Counted from the stretch's first letter, positions 15,631 through 25,158 are shown. The stretch is 64,000 nucleotides of DNA from Thiosocius sp963808165 (GCA_963808165.1 CAWEET010000016.1:248001-312000), one strand, 5' to 3'. The notes: generated by a model from the sequence alone, not told the origin. Numbers and translations are program-made.

Positions 15631-18568
15631 GGCTCTGTTTTGCCTCGGACAAGGGCAGCGTGATGATCACCCTGGTGCCCAGTCCGGTCTGGGAATCGAT
15701 CGTCAGGGTGCCGCCGTGGTCTTCGATGATTTTGTACGCCAGTGACAGGCCGAGTCCCGTGCCCTGGCCGGTGGGCTTGGTCGTGTAGAATGGTTCGAAA
15801 ATCGTCTCGCGCAGCTCATCCGGGATGCCCTGGCCCTGGTCCATCACCTCGATGATCGCCTCTCCGGCACTGGCGCGCGCCAGCAGATCGACCCGATCAC
15901 CGGGTTTCGAGGCATCCGCCGCATTGCTGAGCAGGTTCACCAGTACCTGCGAGAGTTCCTGGCGGTTACCCGTCTGCACGATGCCCGGCGGACAGCTGCC
16001 CTCGAAGCGGATGCCGTCGTGTTTGTGGGTCAGCCGCAGCAGGTGGATCGCCTCGTCGACCGCGTCCGACAGGGCGAAGGTTTCGCGTTGCTGCAGGTGC
16101 CGGCTGCCACGACTGAAGCTCTTCAGGGTGCGCAGGATGTCGGAGATGCGCCGTGTCTGGTCGATGATCTCCTCGACGCTTTCGCCGATCACCGTCGGGT
16201 CGTCCTCGTGTCGCAGGTTCTGCGCCAGCGAGGCGATGCCGGTGACCGGATTGCCGATTTCGTGCGCAACGCCCGCTGCCAGCCGCCCGACCGAGGCCAG
16301 GCGATCGCTGTGGGCCAGCTCGGCCTCCAGATTGCCCAGATCGGTGAGGTCCTCGATCAGCATCACCACGCCGGGGTGCGAGGGACCGGCGCCTTCGATC
16401 ACCGGGTCGGCGTAGGCGGCCTTGTGAAGATTGTACCAGCGCGGGCGCCCGGCCACCGGCAGTTCCATCCGATAGCTGTGATCCTCCGCGGTGCGCGCGA
16501 AGCCACTCAGCAGGCCGTCCCAGGGTCGCGGCAGCTTCTTCAGGCGGGTCCCGATCAATTGCCGCGCCGGGACCCCTGTCATCATCTCGAGCGCCAGGTT
16601 CCACAACACGATCTTGCCCTGGTTGTCGGTCGCGCACACGCCCAGCGGCAGGTCCTGCAGGATCTGGCGATGCAGCCGCCGCAGATTGTCGAGTTCGATA
16701 CTCAGTCCCTGCAGCTGCGAGCGCGATGTCTCCAGGCGGTCTTCCACGTAGCGCATGGAATCGGCCAGTGCGGTCTTGGCCTCGGGGTCGAGTTCCAGGC
16801 GCCGGTTGACGATGATGTGTGCCAGCTGGGGACCGAGCAGGCCGGACAGGTTGCGCTCTATGCGCTCACGCAGACGGCGCAGCTCGGGGGTGCTGCGTTC
16901 GTTGGGCCGCATGCCGAGGTCGTGCAGGGCCTGGTCGACTTCGCGGTCCGCCATGTCCTTGCCGAGGGTCCCGGCCAGCAGGGTACGGAACTCGCCGGGC
17001 GAGCCGGCCACCACGACGCCGGCAAGCGGCACCAGCGTCTCGGCGCAGCAGGCCCGTGCGGCCTCGAGTTCACCTGGCGACTGACGGGTGAACAGCGAGG
17101 TCAGCACGAACAGGCCGCCATTCACCGCCAGCGTGGCGAAGGTCGCGAAGCCCCATTTGTTCAGGCCGCTGGCCGCCACCAGGTCGGGTACGCCCATGTC
17201 GGTGATCAGGATGCCCGAGGCGTACAACAGTGGGGCCAGCAGCAGTGCGGACCAGACGGTGATGCCGCCGAGCAGACCCACAATGAAACCGCTGCGCGTC
17301 GCCCTGCGCCAGTAAAGCAGGCCGACGATCCCCGGCAGGAACTGGGCAACCGCGACGAACGAGATGAGGCCCAGCTCGACCAGGCTCTGGCTCTGTTTCA
17401 GGCCGGCATAGAAGCCGTAGCCGGCCATGATGATCAGGCCGATCAGCAGGCGCCGCCCCCAGAGGATCCAGCGGTAAAGGTTCATCGCCGGGTCCGGGTA
17501 GCTGGCCGGCAGCAGCAGATGGTTCAGGCTCATCGAGGCCAGCGCGATACTGGTGACGATGACCATCGCGCTGGCCGCCGAGAGTCCCCCGATGAACGCC
17601 AGCACCGACAGCCACGACGGGCCATGCGCCAGCGTGATGCCGAGCACGAAGTAGTCCGGGTTGATCCCGAGCTGCAGCCGCTGGCCGGCCCACAGGATCA
17701 CCGGGATGGACAGGTTGAGCAGGAGCAGAAAGGCCGGTACCGCCCAGGTCGCCGTGCGCAGGCCGCGCGGGTCGAGATTTTCGGCGAACAGCATGTGGAA
17801 CTGGCGCGGCAGCAGGAAGGCGGCGGCGAACGAGAGGAATACCAGCGCGCCCCACGGACTCTCGTTGACCGGTCGGTAGAGCGCCTCGAGCGCCTGCGGA
17901 TTGGCCTGGAGCCAGTCGTTCAGTCCTGATGGCCCGCCAAACAGGCCGAACAGCGCATAGGCGCCGATCAGCAATAGCACGACCAGCTTGATCAGCGACT
18001 CGAACGCGATTGCCACGACCAGACCACGGTGCTTCTCGCGCGGCGAGATGTGGCGCGCGCCGAACAAGACCCCGAACAGAATCAGCGTGGCGCAGAACAC
18101 CAGCGCGATGGTATTGGACGGGACCTCGTTGCTCAGCACGCTCAAGGACTCGGTCACCGCGCGTATCTGCAGCGCGATGTAGGGCAGTGTGCCCAGCAGC
18201 ATGAACAGTGTCGCCAGAATGCCGGCTCCCTGGCTGCGGTAGCGGAAGGCCAGCAGATCGGCCAGTGAGCTGAGCTGGAATTCGCGGCTGAGTGCGAGAA
18301 TCGGGCGCAGCAGCAAGGGACTGAGGATAAAGGTCAGGGTGGCGCCAATATAGATGGTGAGGAACAGCAATCCATTGTGTGCCGCATAGCCGACGCTGCC
18401 ATAGTAGGTCCAGGAGGTCGCATAGACCCCGATCGACAGCGAGTAGGTCAGCGGGTGCGATGCCCAGGCCGCCGGTATGTAACCCCGGTCGGTGGCGTAG
18501 GCGACCAGAAAAAGCAACAACAGGTAGAAAAAGCCCGCAACGAACAGGGTCGCGAGTTCAGGGCCCAT
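15608..18568 (-). CDS. CbrA-like sensor kinase with SSS transporter domain
   Basis: A 986-residue protein. Residues of about 1-510 form a 13-helix SLC5/SSS transporter-like domain starting with GFFYLLLLFLVAYATDRG. A linker of about 120 residues is followed by a PAS-like domain (VCATDNQGKIVLWNLALEMM), an H box (SVGRLAAGVAHEIGNP), N box (VNLLSNAADAS) and G boxes (MDQGQGIPDE, GTGLGLSLAYKI). This is the CbrA arrangement, in which a transport domain controls a kinase. Partner is the NtrC-like regulator; ligand unknown, but the neighbouring symporter suggests a small organic acid. Confidence 0.92.
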   Translation of the reverse strand: MGPELATLFVAGFFYLLLLFLVAYATDRGYIPAAWASHPLTYSLSIGVYATSWTYYGSVGYAAHNGLLFLTIYIGATLTFILSPLLLRPILALSREFQLSSLADLLAFRYRSQGAGILATLFMLLGTLPYIALQIRAVTESLSVLSNEVPSNTIALVFCATLILFGVLFGARHISPREKHRGLVVAIAFESLIKLVVLLLIGAYALFGLFGGPSGLNDWLQANPQALEALYRPVNESPWGALVFLSFAAAFLLPRQFHMLFAENLDPRGLRTATWAVPAFLLLLNLSIPVILWAGQRLQLGINPDYFVLGITLAHGPSWLSVLAFIGGLSAASAMVIVTSIALASMSLNHLLLPASYPDPAMNLYRWILWGRRLLIGLIIMAGYGFYAGLKQSQSLVELGLISFVAVAQFLPGIVGLLYWRRATRSGFIVGLLGGITVWSALLLAPLLYASGILITDMGVPDLVAASGLNKWGFATFATLAVNGGLFVLTSLFTRQSPGELEAARACCAETLVPLAGVVVAGSPGEFRTLLAGTLGKDMADREVDQALHDLGMRPNERSTPELRRLRERIERNLSGLLGPQLAHIIVNRRLELDPEAKTALADSMRYVEDRLETSRSQLQGLSIELDNLRRLHRQILQDLPLGVCATDNQGKIVLWNLALEMMTGVPARQLIGTRLKKLPRPWDGLLSGFARTAEDHSYRMELPVAGRPRWYNLHKAAYADPVIEGAGPSHPGVVMLIEDLTDLGNLEAELAHSDRLASVGRLAAGVAHEIGNPVTGIASLAQNLRHEDDPTVIGESVEEIIDQTRRISDILRTLKSFSRGSRHLQQRETFALSDAVDEAIHLLRLTHKHDGIRFEGSCPPGIVQTGNRQELSQVLVNLLSNAADASKPGDRVDLLARASAGEAIIEVMDQGQGIPDELRETIFEPFYTTKPTGQGTGLGLSLAYKIIEDHGGTLTIDSQTGLGTRVIITLPLSEAKQSHEPLANH

Positions 18569-18755
18569 CGGAGTTGTCCCAGCGATGGATGAACAGCGCG
18601 CCTAGGATCACCAGCAACCACAAGGCGTAGGGTGTCAGCCAGCCGATACCGCTGGTCGCCCACCAGCCCGCCATCGGTGTGACGAACAGCAACAGCAGCA
18701 GCGCAGCGAGGATCGTTGCGAGTTCTTTGCTGAACGGTGCGCGCGGTGGCAGCAT
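18558..18755 (-). CDS. Small two-helix membrane protein preceding kinase (CbrX-like position)
   Basis: A 65-residue protein with hydrophobic segments at about 12-29 and 38-57 and a charged C terminus (HRWDNSDGP). It overlaps the kinase start by 11 bases, which implies translational coupling. Pseudomonas cbrA is also preceded by a small coupled ORF (cbrX), and this gene sits in the same position; I cannot show homology by eye. It may help fold or regulate the kinase's membrane domain. Confidence 0.7.
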   Translation of the reverse strand: MLPPRAPFSKELATILAALLLLLFVTPMAGWWATSGIGWLTPYALWLLVILGALFIHRWDNSDGP

Positions 18756-18780
18756 GGGATGAGACTAGCATCACCCCTGT

Positions 18781-18795
18781 GTTACTAAAAGTAAC
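18781..18795. promoter_or_regulatory. Palindromic operator GTTAC-N5-GTAAC, regulator-operon copy
   Basis: GTTACTAAAAGTAAC lies only 25 bases upstream of the first gene of the small protein-kinase-regulator operon, where a bound protein would probably cover the promoter or transcription start. With its flank it shares TGTGTTACTAAA and GTAACG with the site at 14199. Autorepression or autoregulation is the simplest reading. Confidence 0.7.
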
Positions 18796-19077
18796 GATCA
18801 GCCCCCGGCGTCACTGAGTTTGGGGACTGTACCCCGGTGCGTTCGACCTGCGGGATGCCCTGGATTCGTCGGTGCAGGCCCAACTGCTGTTGCCCCATGG
18901 CGGGGACCCCCGCGCGTCGAACATGCCGCGGCGCTGTTCAACGCCTGCTTGCCCGTCAAGACTCAAGTGTCGTTGCGCGCCGTCCCGACGTCGCAGGCGG
19001 GCGGGCGTCCCAGCCGACGCCCCCAACGTGCTTTAATTGGTGGCAATAAGAATATTCACCGGCAGCAGGGGGCAGGT
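18796..19077. other. Intergenic region between divergent kinase operon and channel operon
   Basis: No recognisable gene. It should contain the promoter of the 19078-21186 operon; a purine-rich stretch GCAGGGGGCAGG just before 19078 supplies the ribosome binding site. No clear -35/-10 pair was found. Confidence 0.4.
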
Positions 19078-19461
19078 ATGAATCCGGAAAAAGTCGTTTT
19101 CGGTTTCTTTATCGTTTTGGCGTTGACGCTCAATTTTGGCTTTTTCGTCGGCGAGATAGAGAATCCGGATCACCACCACGTCTACGAGCTGTTCGCCGTC
19201 GTGGTCGTCAACCTGATCGCCACCGTGCTCAAATTCGGTGATCGCAGCCAGATGGGTGCGCTGCTGCTCGCCACCAGCCTGGTCGCCATGCTCCAGTTGA
19301 TCGCCGCCGCCCTGGTGTGGACCTTCGCCGTGCATGTCTACGGCAGCGGTCTGACAGCGGGGGTCACGGCGAGCATCGTCTCGCTGTCCGGTGGCGCGAT
19401 GCTGGCGAACGTGATCTCGGTCATCCTGCTGATCATCGAAACCGTGATGTTGCGCCGTTAG
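19078..19461 (+). CDS. Four-helix membrane protein, DUF6394-like
   Basis: A 127-residue protein with four predicted membrane segments (about 7-24, 40-56, 64-88, 100-124) and an HHH stretch near residue 32. The ATG at 19078 follows GGGGGCAGG. It precedes the RCK channel gene by 24 bases on the same strand, and the pairing suggests an accessory subunit or regulator of that channel. Assignment to DUF6394 rests on memory of the family and its context, so it is tentative. Confidence 0.75.
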   Translation: MNPEKVVFGFFIVLALTLNFGFFVGEIENPDHHHVYELFAVVVVNLIATVLKFGDRSQMGALLLATSLVAMLQLIAAALVWTFAVHVYGSGLTAGVTASIVSLSGGAMLANVISVILLIIETVMLRR

Positions 19462-19485
19462 GCCGATTCGTCGGGGCGTCAACGC

Positions 19486-21186
19486 ATGCAAAACATCGTC
19501 TTTCTGATCCTGCGCCGGATGCGTCCGCCGCTGCTGACGCTACTGATGGTTTACGCGATCGCGGTGCTCGGCCTGACCCTGATACCGGGACGGGACGCCG
19601 ACGGCAACGCCTGGCAGATGAGCATCTTCCACGCGTTCTACTTCGTCAGCTATATGGCCACTACGATCGGTTTTGGCGAGATCCCCCATGCGTTCACCGA
19701 TGCGCAAAGGCTGTGGGTGAGCCTGTCACTTTACGCTGCTGTCATCGCCTGGATCTACGCCTTCGGCACCATCCTGGCGCTGGTGCAGGACCGGACCTTT
19801 CAAGAGGCGCTCGCGGAGTATCGGTTCGCGCGGCGTATCAGTCGCATGCGGGAGCCGTTTCACCTGGTGTGTGGCTATGGCGAAACGGGAACCGCTCTGG
19901 TCCGGGCGTTGACCCTGAGGGGGCAGCACGCGGTAGTCATCGACATCGACGAGATCCGCACCAGGATGGTCCAGTTGCAGGACCTGCGCGAATACGTGCC
20001 GGGGTTGCACGGCGATGCAGCGGTTACGCGGCACCTGCAGGAGGCGGGCCTGCAGAACCCCGCCTGCGCGGCGGTGGTCGCGCTGACCAACGACAACGAG
20101 GTCAACCTCAAGATAGCGATCACCGCCAAGTTGCTGAACCCGGACCTGAAGGTCATTTGTCGCGCCGATTCGCACGACATCGAGGCCAACATGGCCTCGT
20201 TCGGCACGAACCACATCGTCGATCCCTTCGACACCTTCGCCGGACACTTGGCAGTCGCCTTCCAGGCCCCCTGTCTTTACCTGTTGCACCTCTGGTTGAC
20301 CGGCCGCGAGGGTAGCGCATTGAGCGAGCCGGTGTATCCGCCGCAGGACGCTCACTGGATCGTCTGCGGCTACGGCCGTTTTGGGACCGCGATCTGCCGG
20401 CGGCTCAAGACCGAGGGGGTCCGGGTCGTGATCATCGAGGCCCGGCCGGAGGTCACCGGCCGGCCGGATAGCGATTTCGTGACCGGCCGGGGTACCGAGG
20501 CCGATACGCTCAATGAGGCCGGGATCGAGCAGGCCGCGGGACTGGTCGCCGGGACCGACGATGATGCCAACAATCTGTCGATCGTGATGACTGCGCGGGA
20601 ACTAAATCCAGAGGTGTTCGTGATCGTGCGTCAGAATCAGAACGACAACCGCGAAATCATGGCTGCGGTCGACGCCGACATGGTGATGCATCCGAGTGCG
20701 ATCATCGCAGACAAGATCCGCGTGCTGCTGGCGACGCCGATGCTGTATGAGTTCATGTCGCTGGCCCTGTACCAGGACGACACCTGGGCCTGCCAGGTCG
20801 TCAGTCGGGTGGCCGCGCTGGTGCGCGACGAAGTCCCCGACATCTGCGAATGGTCGGTGGGAGCTGACGACGGCGCCGTATTGCGCGATTATCTCGCGAA
20901 CGGCGGTCAGCTCAGCATCGAGGAGCTGTTGCGCGACCCCTGGCAACGGCAGCGCGACCTTAAAACGATCGTGCTGCTTATCCATCGGCGCAATGACAGG
21001 CTGCTGCTGCCGGGCCCGGACACGATGCTGAAGGTTGGCGACCGCTTGTTGATGTGCGGCAGTCGCGCGGCGTTCACGCGCATGAGCTGGACGGCATCGC
21101 ACCGACATACCCTGGATTACGTCAAGACCGGGCAGGACCGACCCCAGGGATGGCTATGGCGCAAGCTGTCACACCGCGGCCGGTGA
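19486..21186 (+). CDS. RCK/TrkA-N domain potassium channel protein
   Basis: A 566-residue ligand-gated cation channel subunit. Two transmembrane helices (about 16-34 and 78-100) flank a pore loop with the filter T60-I61-G62-F63-G64. Two RCK modules follow, each starting with a Rossmann dinucleotide motif (VCGYGETGTALV near 127 and VCGYGRFGTAI near 290), with a TrkA-C-like end. It should form a tetramer in the inner membrane that conducts K+ under control of NAD(H) or another nucleotide. Filter phenylalanine in place of tyrosine is common in this group. Confidence 0.88.
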   Translation: MQNIVFLILRRMRPPLLTLLMVYAIAVLGLTLIPGRDADGNAWQMSIFHAFYFVSYMATTIGFGEIPHAFTDAQRLWVSLSLYAAVIAWIYAFGTILALVQDRTFQEALAEYRFARRISRMREPFHLVCGYGETGTALVRALTLRGQHAVVIDIDEIRTRMVQLQDLREYVPGLHGDAAVTRHLQEAGLQNPACAAVVALTNDNEVNLKIAITAKLLNPDLKVICRADSHDIEANMASFGTNHIVDPFDTFAGHLAVAFQAPCLYLLHLWLTGREGSALSEPVYPPQDAHWIVCGYGRFGTAICRRLKTEGVRVVIIEARPEVTGRPDSDFVTGRGTEADTLNEAGIEQAAGLVAGTDDDANNLSIVMTARELNPEVFVIVRQNQNDNREIMAAVDADMVMHPSAIIADKIRVLLATPMLYEFMSLALYQDDTWACQVVSRVAALVRDEVPDICEWSVGADDGAVLRDYLANGGQLSIEELLRDPWQRQRDLKTIVLLIHRRNDRLLLPGPDTMLKVGDRLLMCGSRAAFTRMSWTASHRHTLDYVKTGQDRPQGWLWRKLSHRGR

Positions 21187-21233
21187 CCGCTCTGGTCTGC
21201 TGCCGCGGTCCGGAGTCGCCCTCTGCCCGGCAA

Positions 21234-21257
21234 AAACCCTGGTCCCGTGCGGGGTTT
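21234..21257 (+). terminator. Possible weak terminator after channel gene
   Basis: AAACCC at 21234-21239 pairs with GGGTTT at 21252-21257 across a 12-base loop, followed by a short T-rich stretch. The stem is short, so this is tentative. Confidence 0.35.
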
Positions 21258-21419
21258 GTGTGGCGGGGTCTTTTCGCCGTCGATCGATACGCTCGCGCAG
21301 CGCTTGGGCTAGAATCGCTGGTCCGGTCGGCATGCGCCATCTGCAGCCAAGAACCGCGCGCAGCCCGCTGGGATCGACCAGTGACCGCGCGACAACAACA
21401 CCAATCTGAGGAGATCCAA

Positions 21420-21947
21420 ATGAAACGATTAATCGTACCCATTGCCCTGGTGATCGGGCTCAGCGGAGCCGCACAGGCGGGCAGCAAGACCGAGATCGAC
21501 ACGCCGGCATTCGATACGGCGGTCGCTCGGCAGATGATCGACAGCAGTATTCAGCGATTCGAACTCGCGGAGGATGTCAGCGTCGATGACGCGGTAGCCT
21601 CGATGGAACTGCGCGCCAACATGCTGAACTTCAAACTCGTGGCCGATCTTCCGCTCTCGGAACAGGTCAAGGCGATGGGGCAGGACGCCAATTACATGCG
21701 CATCCTGGCCTTTTGTGATGCGCTGATCGCCAAGAAAATGGTCGAGCACGACATAATCTTTGCCGGCTTCCTGCCGTGTCGTATCGCGGTCGTGGAAGAC
21801 TCCAACGGCAAAGGGTGGATTGTCACCATGAACATGGACATGATGCTGCATGCGGTCGATCTGCCCGAGGATCTGCAGCCGATGGCCAAGAAGGTGCGTG
21901 ACACCATCTACAGTATCGTCGACGCCGGAGTGAACGGCGATCTCTGA
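21420..21947 (+). CDS. Secreted DUF302-family protein
   Basis: A 175-residue protein with a signal peptide (MKRLIVPIALVIGLSGAAQA, cleavage after AQA). The mature part has the DUF302 pattern: VARQMIDSSIQRF..., a central PLSEQVKAMG, an LAFCDALIAKKM helix, then LPCRIAVVEDSNGKGWIVTMNMDMM. The ATG at 21420 has GAGGAG at 21408-21413. DUF302 proteins accompany sulfur and redox genes in many sulfur oxidisers; here the next gene is sulfide:quinone reductase, but a terminator lies between. Biochemical role unknown. Confidence 0.78.
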   Translation: MKRLIVPIALVIGLSGAAQAGSKTEIDTPAFDTAVARQMIDSSIQRFELAEDVSVDDAVASMELRANMLNFKLVADLPLSEQVKAMGQDANYMRILAFCDALIAKKMVEHDIIFAGFLPCRIAVVEDSNGKGWIVTMNMDMMLHAVDLPEDLQPMAKKVRDTIYSIVDAGVNGDL

Positions 21948-21973
21948 TTCGCCCCGCCCGATGCGTCTCCAGG

Positions 21974-21998
21974 CCGGCCCCTCGAGGCCGGTTTTTTT
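21974..21998 (+). terminator. Rho-independent terminator after DUF302 gene
   Basis: CCGGCC at 21974-21979 pairs with GGCCGG at 21986-21991 across a six-base loop and is followed by seven T. Confidence 0.85.
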
Positions 21999-22260
21999 GT
22001 CCTATTTCCCTGATCTGGGCCAAGTTTTCCAACAAAATGTCAGCTTTGGGGCGTTTTTCCGTATGCGATACTCGAGCCGACCGCCGTCGGCGACAAAAAT
22101 ACTTACAGCAGACAGGCCGGCGACCGGGTCCGCTCCCTGCATTTGCGGGGGCGGCATCTTGGGTTTCTAAACCAGATGAATCGAGTAGCTGCGAAGGCCC
22201 GGTTGGTTGGGGGCAGTTTGTTGCTTACGCGACATCTTACCGCCTTCTGGAGGAGGAAAA
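21999..22260. other. Leader region of sulfide:quinone reductase gene
   Basis: No gene seen. It ends with a very strong ribosome binding site (GGAGGAGG at 22250-22257). No riboswitch motif or recognised operator was found. Confidence 0.4.
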
Positions 22261-23532
22261 ATGGCACATATTGTGATTCTGGGCGCCGGTACTGGCGGCA
22301 TGCCCGCCGCCTACGAGCTGCGTGAGGAACTGGGTGGCGAGCATCAGGTTACCGTCGTCAACGAGCGCGAGTATTTTCAGTTCGTCCCGTCCAACCCCTG
22401 GGTTGCCGTGGGGTGGCGCGATCGCAACAGCATCACCTTTGACATCCGCCCGCACCTCGAGCGCAAGGGCATCAGCTTTCTCGCCAAGCGCTGTGACAAG
22501 ATCGATGCCACCGGCAGCACCCTGCATTTCGACGACGGCGAGACGCTGAGCTACGATTACCTGGTTATCGCGACCGGCCCTCGCCTGGCCTTCGAAGAGG
22601 TAGAGGGCGCAGGCCCGGAAACCGGCAATACCGCATCCGTCTGCACGGTTGACCACGCAGAAGCGGCATATGAACAGTACAAGGCACTGCTGGACGACCC
22701 GGGACACGTCGTGGTCGGCGCAATGCCGTTCGCATCCTGCTTCGGGCCCGCATACGAGTTCGCCTTCATCATGGATGCCGACCTGCGCAAGCGTAAGATG
22801 CGGGACCGCGTGCCGATGACCTTCATCACCTCGGAACCCTACATCGGTCATCTGGGCCTCGGTGGGGTGGGTGATTCGCAGGGCATGCTCGAAAGCGAGA
22901 TGCGCAACCACCACATGAAGTGGATCACCAATGCCAAGGTGACCAAGGTGGAAGACGGCAAGATGTATGTCGAGGAATTCGATAACGCCGGTGCAAAGAT
23001 CAGAGACCACGAGGTCGCGTTCAAATTATCGATGATGTTACCGGCGTTCAAGGGTGTCGACGCGGTGATGAACGTGGAAGGCCTGTGCAACCCACGTGGC
23101 TTCGTATTCGTTGATGATTACCAGCGCAACCCGACCTACAAGAACATCTACTCGGCTGGTGTGTGTATCGCCATCCCGCCGGTCGAGGCGACCGCGGTGC
23201 CGACTGGTGCGCCCAAGACCGGCTACATGATCGAGTCCATGGTCACTGCCATCGTGCACAACATCCACAACGAGCTCGAAGGCAGGGAGCCTGATCAGAA
23301 GGGTACCTGGAATGCGATCTGCCTCGCCGACATGGGTGATACCGGCGCTGCTTTCGTGGCCCTGCCGCAAATCCCGCCCCGCAACGTGGCCTGGTTCAAG
23401 AAAGGCAAGTGGGTGCATATGGCCAAGATCGCATTCGAGAAGTACTTCATCCGTAAGATGAAGAAGGGCACTTCCGAACCGATCTACGAGAAGTACATCC
23501 TGAAGATGCTGGGTATCAACAGGCTGAAATAA
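22261..23532 (+). CDS. sqr: Sulfide:quinone reductase-type flavoprotein
   Basis: A 423-residue FAD flavoprotein that should oxidise sulfide and pass electrons to quinone at the inner membrane. The N terminus has the dinucleotide motif ILGAGTGGMPAAYEL and the second FAD site YSAGVCIAIPP. Three cysteines match the SQR catalytic set in position: C128 (SVCTVDHA), C160 (FASCFGP) and C354 (NAICLADMG). The C terminus carries basic, aromatic segments suited to membrane contact (VAWFKKGKWVHMAK). No signal peptide, so not flavocytochrome c. Strong Shine-Dalgarno sequence and its own terminator: a single-gene unit. Confidence 0.88.
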   Translation: MAHIVILGAGTGGMPAAYELREELGGEHQVTVVNEREYFQFVPSNPWVAVGWRDRNSITFDIRPHLERKGISFLAKRCDKIDATGSTLHFDDGETLSYDYLVIATGPRLAFEEVEGAGPETGNTASVCTVDHAEAAYEQYKALLDDPGHVVVGAMPFASCFGPAYEFAFIMDADLRKRKMRDRVPMTFITSEPYIGHLGLGGVGDSQGMLESEMRNHHMKWITNAKVTKVEDGKMYVEEFDNAGAKIRDHEVAFKLSMMLPAFKGVDAVMNVEGLCNPRGFVFVDDYQRNPTYKNIYSAGVCIAIPPVEATAVPTGAPKTGYMIESMVTAIVHNIHNELEGREPDQKGTWNAICLADMGDTGAAFVALPQIPPRNVAWFKKGKWVHMAKIAFEKYFIRKMKKGTSEPIYEKYILKMLGINRLK

Positions 23533-23553
23533 GTGCCAGTCATTGCGTCAAAG

Positions 23554-23580
23554 AAACCCGGTCTGGTGGCCGGGTTTTTT
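23554..23580 (+). terminator. Rho-independent terminator after sqr
   Basis: AAACCCGG at 23554-23561 pairs with CCGGGTTT at 23570-23577 over an eight-base loop, and the T-run continues to 23580. Confidence 0.9.
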
Positions 23581-23913
23581 GTGCGTGCTTTGATCGCGCT
23601 GACGCGTGCGATGGGTTTCTGGCGGGCAAAACCAACGGCACCGCACGGTCTGGTCTTCGCTGCGCCCCGACTTGCCTGCGCTTCTCCCTGTTTCCGGCGC
23701 GCGCGAACTCCCTCGCTGCGCTCGGTCAGACATGCACGCGCTTCCCTCCGCTCCCAGCCATGGTTGTTGGCCGGCAGGGGTAATGGCCGGCGGTTGGCCT
23801 GTGTGCGGCGCCGCGCGTTTTCGAATCCCGCACCTGCAGTACCGGTTCCCGGTTGCCCGGGTTTGCTATGATTCCGCGGTGAATCCGGGCCAGCAGCGAG
23901 AGCGCTTTCGAAC
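23581..23913. other. Non-coding region upstream of ispG
   Basis: GC-rich sequence with no believable gene. Short overlapping inverted motifs (for example CTCGCTGCGCTCGGTCAG near 23711) resemble dispersed intergenic repeats, but only one copy is in this window. Confidence 0.35.
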
Positions 23914-25158
23914 ATGAGCGGATATGCGATACAGCGCCACAAGACGAACGCGGTTCGCGTCGGGGACGTGACTGTCGGCGGCGATGCCCCGGTGGTGGTG
24001 CAGTCTATGACCAACACCGATACTGCGGATATCAGCGCGACCGTCGATCAGGTCGCAGACCTGGCGCGTGCCGGTTCGGAACTGGTGCGGATAACGGTCA
24101 ACAACGAGGCGGCCGCGCGCGCGGTCCCGGCGATCCGCGAGGGTCTGGACGCGCGCGGAGTCGCCGTGCCGCTGGTCGGGGACTTCCACTTCAATGGCCA
24201 CCGCTTGCTGAGCCTTTACCCGGAGTGTGGCCAGGCGCTGGCCAAGTACCGAATCAATCCGGGCAACGTCGGCAGCGGTGAGAAGCGTGACGCGCAGTTC
24301 GCGACCATGATCGAGAGCGCGATCGACAACGGCAAGGCGGTGCGCATCGGGGTCAACTGGGGCTCGCTGGACAAAGGGCTCGTGGTGCGCATGATGGATG
24401 AGAATGCGCGCGCGGCCGAACCCCTGAACGCCGAGCAGATGATGCGCGAGGTGATGGTCAGGTCCGCGTTGCAGAGCGCCGCGAAGGCCGAGCAGATCGG
24501 ACTCGGGCGCGACCGCATCATCCTGTCGTGCAAGATGAGCGGCGTGCAGGATCTGATCGGCGTGTACCGTGCGCTTGCTGCACGCTGCGACTACGCGCTG
24601 CACCTCGGCCTGACCGAGGCGGGCATGGGGACCAAGGGCATCGTCGCATCGGCCGCCGCGCTCGCGGTGCTGCTGCAGGAAGGCATCGGTGACACCATTC
24701 GCATCTCCTTGACCCCCGAACCGGGCGGTGACCGCACCCGCGAGGTTCAGGTTGCACAGGAGCTGCTGCAGTCCATGGGACTGCGCGCCTTCATGCCGAT
24801 GGTGATCGCCTGTCCGGGTTGTGGGCGGACCACCAGCACCTACTTCCAGCAACTGGCCCAGGACATCCAGAGTTACCTGCGCGAACAAATGCCCATCTGG
24901 CGCAGCCGCTATCCGGGTGTCGAAGAGATGGACGTGGCCGTGATGGGCTGCGTGGTGAATGGTCCAGGCGAGAGCAAGCACGCCAACATCGGCATCAGCC
25001 TGCCCGGTACCGGCGAGCACCCGGCCGCCCCGGTCTATGTCGATGGCAAGAAGACCGTCACGCTCAAGGGCGATCATATCGCGGCCGAATTCCAGGCCAT
25101 CGTCGACGGCTATGTGCGCAGCCACTACGGCGGCGACGCTACCCGGAGCGAACGATAA
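23914..25158 (+). CDS. ispG: 4-Hydroxy-3-methylbut-2-enyl diphosphate synthase
   Basis: A 414-residue cytoplasmic iron-sulfur enzyme of the MEP pathway that reduces methylerythritol cyclodiphosphate to HMBPP. Seen are the N-terminal TIM-barrel part (VVVQSMTNTDT, VGDFHFNGH, YRINPGNVG) and the C-terminal cluster domain with C-x2-C (ACPGCGRT) and GCVVNGPGES. Length and order fit the bacterial short form. The gene stands alone here, with no hisS or rodZ neighbour as in many gammaproteobacteria. Confidence 0.96.
   Translation: MSGYAIQRHKTNAVRVGDVTVGGDAPVVVQSMTNTDTADISATVDQVADLARAGSELVRITVNNEAAARAVPAIREGLDARGVAVPLVGDFHFNGHRLLSLYPECGQALAKYRINPGNVGSGEKRDAQFATMIESAIDNGKAVRIGVNWGSLDKGLVVRMMDENARAAEPLNAEQMMREVMVRSALQSAAKAEQIGLGRDRIILSCKMSGVQDLIGVYRALAARCDYALHLGLTEAGMGTKGIVASAAALAVLLQEGIGDTIRISLTPEPGGDRTREVQVAQELLQSMGLRAFMPMVIACPGCGRTTSTYFQQLAQDIQSYLREQMPIWRSRYPGVEEMDVAVMGCVVNGPGESKHANIGISLPGTGEHPAAPVYVDGKKTVTLKGDHIAAEFQAIVDGYVRSHYGGDATRSER

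Noticed and set aside
23815..23840. TTCGAATCCC resembling the T-arm of a tRNA
   Set aside because: No matching acceptor stem, D-arm or anticodon arm could be built around it.
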